Shown: positions 38,501-49,200 of the stretch, one piece after another
Position numbering within the stretch: position 1 is the first letter of the stretch
Layout: each line of letters opens with the position of its first letter
From: Suillus spraguei
Lineage: Eukaryota; Basidiomycota; Agaricomycetes; Boletales; Suillaceae
Reading direction: 5' to 3'
DNA length: 64,000 nucleotides
NCBI GenBank assembly: GCA_016800925.1
Contig: JABCPU010000013.1
Span: 62,001 to 126,000 of the forward strand
Made by a program: the position numbers and the translations under genes
The notes under the pieces: generated by a model
The model's input: the letters and a program-made list of their open reading frames with translations, nothing else
Told to the model about the DNA's origin: nothing
The model's database searches: none

Positions 38501-39199
38501 CAACACTGCCATTCATCCAGCTCACGTTTACTGGCTGCGAGAAGGACACTCTGGCGGAGAAAATACCAGTATGAGATACCTGAAACCGATTATCAACGGA
38601 TACGAGCACAATGCAACGCAAATACCTACAACGCCTAGCATTGCCAAAGTGAAGCTGCACGATAAATAAATGAGCGCATTTACTGTGCATCACAATGGAG
38701 GCTTACGACGTATTTGAAGGGGACAATATTGCCGCCCGTTGGATATTCAATGTGGATCGGTTGATTATATACTGAACGATTGCGCGGAGCACAGGAAAGA
38801 GGATGATGAAAAGCAACGCGATGCCCAAACAAACGCCAACGATTGAAGTGATTATAAACCATTTTCGTTTGTATAAAGGAGGTTTAAGGGCAGCAACAGG
38901 CACTGCCGCTGTGTCTGTATCTGTTGGTTGACACTCTGATTGAGGAACATGAGCCTCTGTTTGATGTGCAGGGACGTTTATTTCATTCCAGCAGTCCTAG
39001 CGAAGGGATCCGCGAATGGCTCTAGCTCTAGCTCTAGCTTAGGACCAGCGGGGCCGGTTCCTGCAATTGGGGCAGCATGGCCTGTAATGTAGAGTTATGT
39101 CCGACTAAATTATAGACTGACAAGAGCTACATTACCTTTCAACGACAAGGTTGAGCAACCACCCAGAGTGTGGGTGCTACTGTCAAATTTTTCCTCCAT
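29569..39199 (-). CDS. Giant DUF3712/LEA-type repeat membrane protein, Tag1-like
   Basis: A single long gene with about 30 short introns, covering roughly 2,600 residues. Near the N-terminus a basic stretch (KPPLYKRKWF) precedes one transmembrane helix (IITSIVGVCLGIALLFIILF), so the bulk is predicted to lie in a lumen or outside the cytosol. The rest repeats a module with phrases such as IGQITLDPIKVNVSTGLNGL, LQGLKGYTTIGAVDV, LTLSGAANADASTAVGVLSL and TFTLANPFTASINLLEVTAI. These resemble DUF3712 and LEA-2 type beta-sandwich domains, as in yeast Tag1, a vacuolar membrane protein involved in ending autophagy. It is far longer than yeast Tag1 (about 600 residues as I recall). The start is uncertain: ATG at 39199 (MEEKFDSSTHTLGG) needs a weak donor or a skipped exon to join the transmembrane exon. 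The last exon (ending RSNRPEFWN) is also tentative. Confidence 0.65.
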
Positions 39200-40454
39200 C
39201 TGTTGGCGAGGGAATGTAAATGTAACACGGCCAAAGGGTTACCTCAAGACAACGATAAGCTCAAAAACGAAAGATCGGAAATCAGACAGGCGGGTATGTT
39301 GGAAACCCCAGGAAAACGTAGCAGACGACGGGACTTTCGAGAGAAGGAACGTTATGGATATGGAATGAAACTTCGCATGGCGTTTGTTCAAGATTGTTTA
39401 CCCTTTAAATAATGACATGGAGCCATTGCATAATTGAATATTGGCGCAAATTGGACGCGAAGATGATTTAGCAAAGCCATATTCCGTGACTTTGATCTAG
39501 AAACGAGTATGCGCGCATCATTGACACGTAACGGAGAAAAAGATCTATACTTTCCCTAAATTTTATCAAATACTATCGTTGGCTGCTGTTCAACACGCTC
39601 ACTCACATTGCAATGAATTTCTTCGCAGATCACAGTCCAAACACTTCAAGTTGGTCCATGGTCAATGGGATAGGATGGCCGAAGGGCCGCAGAAAACAAG
39701 GGTACATATTATTGAGCTAGAAACGAGTAGAAGGAACGTGCCATGAACCTTATCATAAATCACTGCGACTCAACGGAGAAACAAATGACACGGGTCTTCG
39801 ATGAAGTTTTCAATCTGGGTACAATTGTAACTTGCATGGAGGTCAATAGTGATATGAATATGATACGCACCTACTACATGTACACCTGGACCTGTTACAA
39901 GGTCCGTCACTTTCCGGTTTCTGAGATCGTACCGTGAACGAACTTGAAAGTCTTGGCACATCACATGAACGGGTTTTGATATACTCACACGGTACGTCGG
40001 AATCACTGGCATGACGTATTGAAAATTGTTCGGTACCCCCTCACTCCAGTTTTCACTGGGAGTGACAGGATAAGCCTGGATCTTACCTACAATATACATA
40101 TGTACTGCGACTAGATGTACTGACGCACTGGTTTGCTTTATGTTTTGTGGTAATACCGTACACTGCATGATTGGCCCGATCCGAGACACGTTCTCCGACA
40201 ACGTGGTGCCGTGGGTCACTGTCGTATGTTCACGCCCTGGCACAGTTCGGCTCCCTTATCCATGCTGGCTAGATTTCCAAACCTACCGGCCCATTTCATT
40301 TGTTAGTCTCAGATGGGCCTCCCAACGTTTCCTAGGCTATCCCAGTGACTGAATCAAGCGTCATTTTTGCCAGGTGATACTCAAGTAATTGATTCTCAAT
40401 ATCCTCTCCGTCTGTACTGATTGTAGACTCAGAGGACATTGAAGAATGTGTACA
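39200..40454. other. Flank of the giant gene with part of a duplicated segment
   Basis: The stretch 39330-39490 is shared with 50320-50480 (see repeat entries). A minus-strand frame of 157 codons (39770-40243) is open but unrecognised: it has no motif, no splice partner and no transmembrane helix. I do not call it a gene. Confidence 0.4.
39330..39490 (+). repeat. Duplicated segment, copy A1 (partner 50320-50480)
   Basis: Shared blocks include GTTATGGATATGGAATGAAA followed by CTTCGCATG, TACCCTTTA and GACATGGAG-CATTGCATAAT. Small indels separate the copies. A1 lies just upstream of the giant gene's start, while its partner lies just after the plus-strand GTPase gene. Confidence 0.75.
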
Positions 40455-41420
40455 AGATATCCAAGTCGATTGGTGTGGATTTCTTCGATAGATTCATGAT
40501 GCCTGGTTTTTGATGCTACCGCAATTTGAAGGTGAATGATTTCCTTGATCAATGTTTGCTACAAGCGTTACTAAAAATGAAAGAGACTGACTAGGCTAAT
40601 AGATCGTGCACCATCCATCATTGCAATACGAAAACACTTGCAAGTACTTCACCTGTCGCATGATTGCTCCTTTGATTTGAACGGTCTACCTCTAGTACGT
40701 ACTATCTCCGCATTTTTCAAGTTTAGGTTGTCAGACGCAGTCTTTCAAGTTGTGGGGCAGATCTCCTCCGAACCTGAGACTTTCCACAACTTATTTGTTT
40801 CACCCGGACTGTGCGGCTACATCTACATATATATTGACGACCTTCTTTTAGAAGTTATGTTCGAGTTGGCTGCATATCCACTCGTCGGAATTAGTGGACT
40901 CACCTACAGTTACGTTCCACGGACTATTCGCAGCACTCCCTTCATATCCCCACTTGCATATGCTATGCATATCAACGGACGACGTCATCGATGTCGATCC
41001 TGCAGCCGAGACATTTCAATGTATCATCTTACAAGAATTGTACTTGGCTCAGCCTGATGTAGCAGGTGCTAAAGCTGTCGCTCACATCATCTTTTTCGTC
41101 CTCCCTTGCATCGACTGAATTCTAACCCGACGAGATCATTGGAACGCTGGAATGATCTTCCAGAAGAAATAGATGAGGTGGACAGGCATCTCGATTACCT
41201 TAAATCTCCGCTACACAGTAATATCACAGCAACAGTCGCGGAGTCCTGAGTGTGGGAGACACTCGTACTCGGGGAATTGTCCGAACTGTCCTCTGCCCTA
41301 AATGCGCTATGTTTTAACGTTGCGCTGAACTGCATGCGATTTCGACTGTGTTGTACTAGTAACCACTTGCCCACTAAGACCAACTACATAGATGAGCCTC
41401 TGAGGAAAGCATCCATACAT
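40455..41420 (+). repeat. Duplicated segment, copy A2 (partner 51040-52010)
   Basis: Nearly 1 kb shared in the same orientation with 51040-52010. Blocks include TCTTTCAAGTTGTGGGGCAG, TTTCACCCGGACTGTGCGGC, TACAAGAATTGTACTTGGC and TGTGGGAGACACTCGTA. Broken frames (for example CFTRTVRLHLHLH and LQELYLAQPDVAGAK in the partner) suggest a decayed gene, but no family could be named. The similarity looks like roughly 85-90 percent by eye. Confidence 0.8.
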
Positions 41421-42064
41421 GCATAAGAATTGAGTCAACTTGAATCTCGAACGGTGTGTTTCAATAGAAAGACTTGTCATTTGGCAGGTTCCGAAGTTGC
41501 ACAGTCGAAAAGAAACAGATCTTCTTGATTCTGTCACGGAGACTACTTGACTAATTAGACCAGTCCGAGTGAATGTCAAAGTGTGATATTGGAGACATTT
41601 GTCGGCGGGTTGTACCGGCACTTTCAAGTTGACGGTCAAAATTCAGCCCGAAGTACTTAGTTTTGCGCAAGATTTCTAATCTGTTCTAATGCCAGTTGGC
41701 TATGACTACTCAAGATAGAACTTAAAGCATCCATCCAGAGTGAACGTTCAAGGCGTGATAAAAGGAAAAAGATTTTTAGATTTCTGTCTTGTCACACTTA
41801 CCACTTGACTAAGATTGGTCAAGATAGAGACGTTTGTAGTCGAAGAATATTGACGGTAAAATCACATAGGATTAGCAATCATTTACCAACACAGAATGAA
41901 AAATACGAATATGCCAGAAATAAGTGAGTCGGGAGCTGGGACCAGCAGCGTTATGGTTATGTCGCTAATAGCTAAAGTTCTCGAAAATTGCTATAAATAA
42001 CTTTCTCATCTGTTCACCAGTTCAAGCCAATGCTGCATAACATATATGAAAGAAAAATCAAGTG
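41421..42064. other. Intergenic, 3' flank of the minus-strand GTPase
   Basis: AT-rich sequence without a supported gene. Confidence 0.4.
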
Positions 42065-45000
42065 CTACGCCGTCTTCTCGACTTCCCATGGTTCATCTGC
42101 CGACAAACCCACAGGCGGAATCTGTGCCCGAAGTGCAGATATCTTGTCTGCACCGATGCTGTACAGCTGCATGAGTTCGATGATTTTATCCAACGTGTGG
42201 CAGTCTACGCGTTCCTGGAGCTTCAATTCCCTATCATACTTCTGAATCCGGGTATGGACTTCTCCGCTGATTGGGGAGGCATGATAAGAAGCGAGTGCGA
42301 GCTTGATAGCCCTACGAGATAGTTCCTGGCTTTCCGACACAAGATACAGTGTTTGCAACACAAGTGTCAAGTCGATGATGTATGTCATGAACCGCTGAAG
42401 CGTCACGTGGCTGATAAGGTGTTAATATTACTTCGCTCAAGGACAAATAGTGATACGTACGACATCTGGTACACATCGCGAGCCCATACAGCAAGTACGA
42501 CACTTGCCGCGATCGGCACCACAATGGGTGCCGCAGGTCCTGCCAAAGCAGACATGATCCCCGCGATAGTACCCACAATAGAGAGTCCCACAGTACTATA
42601 AACAACCAATGAAATAAGAATTTATCCACCGCATAAGAGATTGGCCCACATGGTCTTGTTGGGATCAGATGCATGTTCACCGTCTGATTTATCAACCATG
42701 TTCATCATCAATGTCCTGAACTCTGAGCTGTACAAGTACTGCGCGTAAATCATGTCAGAATAAATGCGGCGATAACAAAGAAAGATCCATTACACAATGA
42801 GGTCATGGAAGTTCCAGACGGCAACGATGTCAGTGTGCAGCACATGCAGACATTCCCGTATCGTATGATTCTTGAACGCTGCACTTGATGCCAGTGCATT
42901 CCAATATCCTGTAGCATACGAAAGCTCAGTTGTACTCAGGATCACGAACATGAATCATGACAAACTTCTCTTGCCAACACTGACGACACGTAAATTGTGA
43001 GATAAGAACGAGAAAGTACTAAAACTTACTCGATCGATGCATTCATCTTGAGTCCAGGATCTACTCGTTGGGCTATGGAGGTCATTATCGACGCTTCGGG
43101 CGCAAGATGTCGACGGACGAGGTTTTCAGTCACCTGGATCAAAGTGGCAAGGGTTTCCTTATGATCTTCTTTGGATGTGGTAGCATATAGTTCAGAGGCA
43201 AGCATAAATTGGTCAGACTATTGGCACTCACTAGATACCGCAACGTGGAGTATATCACGCCCGGCGAATTTCTGTAAGGGTCGGATGCAGATATCCTTTA
43301 GCTCCGCATCTGCCTTTTTCTTGATCAGTTTCTTGATGGCGTCATCATCCAACCTTGTGAGCAATGAGTCACTCAGAGTACGCTCCACGCGATCAGTGAG
43401 CATATCGTATTTGGTAAGAACGGCGACAACAGGTACTTAAACAAAAAGGGTGAGTTGCTACCTGCGCGGAGTGAAAACATGGATCGACGTACTGTTTCCT
43501 AACTTGCCGTTGCGCTTCAATGTGAGGAATGCCTCCGTGCCAGTCTCTAGTAAACGCCCACCCGCCCAGGGTATTTCAAAGCAGAGCCTTTCGTGTATGT
43601 TGTCAGCGTGTCATACACTCATCAGGACGGAGGTCATACCAAACAGCATGCAACTGATCTTTTAAAGCAGGCTCAGATCTCCGACGTTCAATGAAATTTT
43701 GGACTATTTGGAGGTTGTTTTCTCCCCCTGGTTCAAAACCTTTGCTATCATGGACAACAAACCTGTCGTTCTGTTTTGAGATGAACTCGGTGTCGATATC
43801 AGCCTCGCCCGGCTTATCATGCGAAGTGAGCTATGGATACAAAATCAGTGTCTTGCAAGTGCTTTGATGTCGTGAGTAGCTCACCGCTTCTTCCACTCCG
43901 AATGTCTGATTAATCAGTGAAGACTTGCCAACGCCGGTCTATCAAAACCACATTGTTAACACATGCATAAGATCAACGAGGATTTGATACCTTTCCTATA
44001 ACCAGAATTCGGAATCTTGGAAGCCATTGGTGTCAGCAGGAGAATGGTGGAGCTATGATGTGATTATCCTAACTCACCGAGGACAATTCCGAATGATCTC
44101 CTCAGTAGTGGACTGGAGCTTTGGGTTTTCACAAGGAGAAGTCGCTGTCTGTTCAGCTTCCTATGTAGTAATGGCTCAGACAAGTTCTGAAAGTAAAACA
44201 TGGATTCTCACTTTAGTTGATGTTGATGTATTCCTGGAAAGCTCGATGGTGATCTTGATTTTTTTATGAAACTTGACGTATTCTGTTGAGTACGTGAGTG
44301 ACCAATAATATGAGAGCGCAACAATCACTGCTTGACCTTGTCTCTCGACACGGACAATATCACCGGTATCGAAATCAACGTCTTCATGCTCAGCCTTCAT
44401 TCCAAGCCAGCTCTTGTGGCGCAGATCTAAGGAAAATGAATCTCCAAGAGCAAGCTCCCTGAGAAAAAAAACAATTCAGACGGGCACATTCGTCTAGGAG
44501 GTCAAGCCCTTATTACATGGGTGGATGAAACGTCTGTCGTAAAATCTTTCCTGCTTCACGATCACGTTCAATCAGCGTGTGCCGCAACTGACCGATCCGT
44601 ACTCCAGCAGACTCTACATTCTTGCCTGACTTGCTGAAATCAACAGAGACACCTATTGGATGTATTATTCAGTTGAATGGGTCATCCATTAGAGGCGAAA
44701 GCTAAGTACCAGATATGTGGATAGGATGGTGAACAGGTAATGTGCGGAAAGAGTCGGCCATTCTAATTCGAGTTGGGGGGAAATCATCGCCTTCTGACTC
44801 GAGATTTATGTGGAGCGTGCAAGGAGCGTGGCAGGCTAAGTCAGTCAGCTGTGCCTCTGGAGTGAGGTTAGATCTTACGCCACTACGCAATAGACCGAGT
44901 AGAAGGCTTCAAGATCCGGTGATTGATACATACATACTTCCTCGTGCTTGCTGGTGCACGATGCGTTGCAGATGAAATTTGATTTATGATTCGGATACGT

Positions 45001-45130
45001 GTGGGTAACACGCACAGAATTTGGTTCAAACGAGTCCATCTACTCTGAGTTGCCAGGGTGTGATCTTACATACCGCAGGCCCGAGGCCTGCCACCATATG
45101 AACGTTGAATTCATCTTCGGATCGGCTCAT
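42065..45130 (-). CDS. P-loop GTPase with N-terminal C2-like region and C-terminal membrane segment
   Basis: Exons read, from the N-terminus, MSRSEDEFNVHMVAGLGPA, a divergent beta-rich region (CTLHINLESEGDDFPP, GMKAEHEDVDFDTGDIVRVE), then EEIIRNCPRFRILVIGKTGV joined to GKSSLINQTFG (G1), HDSKGFEPGGENN (G3) and VPVVAVLTKYDMLTDRVERT (G4, TKYD). The C-terminal third has a hydrophobic run (TVGLSIVGTIAGIMSALAGP plus AAPIVVPIAASVVLAVW), likely membrane-associated, and ends WEVEKTA. This is the AIG1/dynamin-like 'G domain' type that is expanded in mushrooms. The exact role is unknown; membrane-linked GTP switching is an inference. It is transcribed divergently from the GTPase at 46212, sharing about 1.1 kb of upstream DNA. 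Splicing in the C2-like region was not fully resolved. Confidence 0.72.
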
Positions 45131-46211
45131 TCGAGTCACCAACAATTCGTGGTATTGTGATTTGGAAGACAGCCTGACAGTGAAGTGATTCACAGTGAAA
45201 AGACCCCGGGGTCGCTATTTTACTCAACTCGAGGAGCAGGCCAGGTTAGTTCAAACTCATCTTGATTAGGGTACAGGGTCTTTTCACAATGGTCACCGAT
45301 AAGCACAGCAAATATTGTATCATTGAAACACTGTTTTAAATCTAAACATGTTCTAAACGTCTCGTGTCGACGTACCACTGTCAAATGTCGGTCTTTTGTA
45401 AGTCCGCATGTCAGTTCTACTAGGTCATCTCGAATAAGATGATATGTTCTTCTTGCTCGCCAGCGTGCGAGGCGTTCATATTATGATTCTTCGGCTCACG
45501 ACTGCACCAAGATGCCTTATATAGTTGATATAGATCAGCATCGTTGTTGTCTATGTTTAGGTTTAGAACGTGTATCTAAAACTAAATGCATTTGGTGTGC
45601 GGTTTAGAACATGTTTCTAGATGTTGATGTACTTCCTAATCCCCGTGCCAATACACCTTGGAAGGCTTGGTACTTGGCTCGCAATGATCTATGCAAGAGT
45701 CAATCATACCAGAGGTTTCCAACATCTTCGCGGTGTCTGAAAGCCATTAATATTTAGAACATACGATTTGAATCTAGAAACGGGGTCCTACCCTCCCTTC
45801 TAGATATCAATCTACTATTGAGCCGACGAATAAGATTTAGAACGATATCTAGGATTCCAAATGCTGCGGGAAGCCATCCATTGGGCCGATCAGCAAAAGA
45901 CCAATAATTTTCCCTTGTCAAAAAGAGGTTTGATGCTTACAGCGCTGGTGATGGAGCAACTTCTAGAATTTACTTTGTGAAATGTGAATGTCGCAAGATT
46001 CCGCACACTACCTCGTTTGCGCCTCATGGTGATGTAAAGCTATTCGAGGCTTATGCGGTCATCACCCCAGATTGACTCTTTGATCGTTCGAGTCCATTGG
46101 CAGACCAATACATAGAAGGAAGACAGTCCTTCTTTCCTTCTATAAAACCGACTCACAAAGCTCACACATCTGCGCTGAACGTTCCCCAGGCTATTTCATT
46201 TACCTTCCTCT
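45131..46211. promoter_or_regulatory. Shared intergenic region of divergent GTPase genes with palindromic motif cluster
   Basis: Five related motifs built on TTTAGAAC occur at about 45340-45358 (inverted), 45562-45580, 45603-45621, 45752-45780 and 45835-45853. The second, TTTAGAACGTGTATCTAAA, is a near-perfect inverted repeat. A TATA-like TATAAAA lies at 46141-46147, about 65 nt before the plus-strand ATG, with CCAAT at 46104-46108. Together they suggest a bidirectional control region; no factor is named. Confidence 0.5.
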
Positions 46212-49200
46212 ATGGCTTCTCCAGTGACAAAAGAAAGGTTCGGTCGCTTCCGAGTCCTTGTTATCGGAAGAGCGAATGCAGGAAAAACCACCATCCTCCA
46301 GAGAGTTTGCAACACCCGGAAGAAGCCAGAAATATATAACAGCTCCGGGAAAAAGGTGCGGAGCGATAATAGTAGCCTGGCAGTGACGACTGACACAAGA
46401 CCGATTCATCAGATCAGTACCACTGTTTTGATGCCGTCTAGAAAGGTGAGGTGTACTATTTGTATACCTTTGGTAGTCGACAATAAGACTTGACGCGTTC
46501 TCAGCGCGGAGTCCATGACATCGAAAACGAAATGGTGTTTCGACACAGCCCAGGATTTGTCTTCCATGACTCTTGCGGTTTTGAGGCAGGTGGGGAATCC
46601 GAATTCGAGAAGATGAAGACGTTTATCAGCGACCGATCTAAGGCAACCAGTCTAAAGGATCGAATCCATGTCATATGGTAATTTGTCAAGTTGACGAAAT
46701 GCGTTGACTCACTTCTTAAACATAGGTATTGCATCCCGATGGACGAAGCAAGCAGGTCTTTTACCGAAGGGGAAATCAAATTTTTCTCTCAGTGTGATAC
46801 CGGAAGCAGTAAGCTTTTGCATTCGACCATCGTTGATCGACTGATCCACAATTCTTAGTACCAGTGATAGTAGTATTTACCAAATTTGACGCCCTGTACG
46901 ACGTCGAGTATGCACAGCTCAAAAGGGACGGCGCATCGAGGGAGGACGCTAAAGAACTGGCCCCGAAGCGTGCTGAGGAGTCATTTGCCAACGGGCCACA
47001 ATTAAAGTTTCTATACGACCCCAAGGTCATTCCACACCCTCCAAAATGTCATGTATGCCTTCCTAGTAAGTGGATCGTTGGATTGTGATAGATAATGGTT
47101 GTTAATCTACACCCATTAGACATGAACACCGATGATGCCAATTGCGGGCCTCTCATCGACTGCACTGCTGGAGCTTTGGATGATGAAGCTCTTAAACAGT
47201 TGCTTATCTCATCTCAGCAGACCAACTTGGAGCTCTGCATGAAGTATGCGGTCGAAAGGCAACTGTCCAGAATTTTATTTGAAAGTTGCGAATATTAACA
47301 ACCGAAACTGTCCAGAACACTTGTGATATTTGTGGGCGCTGCCCATAGCATCTCATTCAACATACCTGAGGATCATGAGACGATGATAGCCTACTTGGGT
47401 GCCTGGTTTCCACATGTTTGGGTGAGATCATTGGAATATTAATATTTGAAAATTGCTCTCATTCATGATGGGCAATGCCTGCAGCCTGTGTGTTTATTGA
47501 CACTCTCTTGCATACTGATCTAACACATCGTCTATCCATTCACAGGGTGTGAGTGTATTGATCCTCTGAGCTCGAGTTATGCTGATTGAACCCATTGCTC
47601 GTTGTTCATAGTATGTAAGTGTGTCGATCCTCCTTCAAGCTCGAGTTATGCTGATCGAAGTTCAAACTTATTACTCACTGTTCACAGATTGTGAGGATAG
47701 TTATCCCTCTTCAAACTCGAGCTATGCTGATGGAAGTCATCACTCATTGTATCCAGGGTGTGAGTGTGTTGAATCACCTGCAAGCTTGAGCAATGCTGAT
47801 TGAAGTCCAAACTCATTACCTATTTTTCACAGCATGTGAGTGTGCTGAACCTCCTTCAAGCTCAAACCATGTTAATCAAAGTCATTGCCCACTGTTCATA
47901 GTATGTGAGTGTGTTGAACCTCCTTCGAGCTCAAGCCATGTTAATCGAAGTCATTGCCCACTGTTCGTAGCCTGTGAGTGTGTCGAACCTCCTTCGAGCT
48001 CAAGCCATGCTAATCGAAGTCATTGCCCACTGTTCGTAGGATGTGAGTGTGTCGAACCTCCTTCGAGCTCAAGCCATGCTAATCGGAGTCATTGTCCGTA
48101 GCTTGTGAGTGTGTTGAACCTCCTTCGAGCTCAAGCCATGCTAAGTCATTGCCCACTGTTCGTAGCATGTGAGTGTGTTGACCCACCTCTCAAGCCATGC
48201 TAATCGAAGTCATTGCCCACTGTTCGTAGCATGTGCGTGTGTTAATCTTTGGGCTCGAGCACGTTGATAGGAGTCATTGTCATTCCCAACTGTTCATAGC
48301 TTGTGAGTGTTGATCCTTCGAGCTCGGATGTTAATTGAAGTCATTGCCAATCTGTTGTCAGACGGTGAGTATGTTGATAGTGTCTCTCGGAGCTATGCTG
48401 ATTAAAGTCATTGCTCACTGGTCACAGACTGTGAGTGTATTGATCCTCGTTCAAGCTCGAGTCATACTGATCGAAGTCATTGCGCATTGTTCAGAGTGTG
48501 AGTGTGTTGACCCTCCTTTGAGCTCGAGCTATACTGATTGAAGACATTGCCAATCTCTTGTCAGAATGTGAGTGTGATCATTATTCGTCGACGTCGAGCC
48601 CTCAACTCACCAATGAGTCTGCCGGCATGTTGACAGGCCGTGAGTGTGTTCATCATACATCGAGCTCGAGCCTTGCTGATTGAACAATCTGCCAGATTGT
48701 GAGTGATCCAGTCTTGAGTCATATTCGCTAATGCAATCGTTGATATGTTAACAGCGAGTATGTTGATTCCTCATCGAGCCTGAGCTTTGCTGACTCAAGC
48801 CATTGTACGTTCATTGACAGAGAGTGAGTGTATGGATCATTAATCGAGTTCGAGCCTCCCTGACCAACTTGGATGAAATGGTTCATTCATCGGCAGGAAG
48901 TAAGTATATTCATCCTTAAGCCATACTGAACGAAGAAATTACTGATCCATCGACAGGTCGTGAGTATGCATCCTCTGTCAACCTCCCACCTTACTCACTG
49001 AAGCAATTACTGGTTTATTGCTAGGATGTGAGTGTGTTCACTATCTGTCGACCTCGCGCCATGTTCACCAACATGATTATTGAGTCATTGATAGGTTGTA
49101 AGTGGCGTAATCCACCATTGACCCTGAGCCATGTTGACTGACGACATCACCGATCCGTTTACAGCAAGTGAGAGCACTGATCCATCAAGCTCGACCATTG

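Noticed and set aside
39770..40243. A 157-codon minus-strand frame as a gene
   Set aside because: No motif, no splice partner, and no similarity to anything recognised; long chance frames of this size occur in the window.
47793..48101. A 102-codon plus-strand open frame with a periodic Cys-Val-Glu-Pro-Pro-Ser pattern in the array
   Set aside because: The period comes from the repeated intron-like units. The frame reads straight through every donor and acceptor and ends inside the array, so it is a by-product of the repeat.
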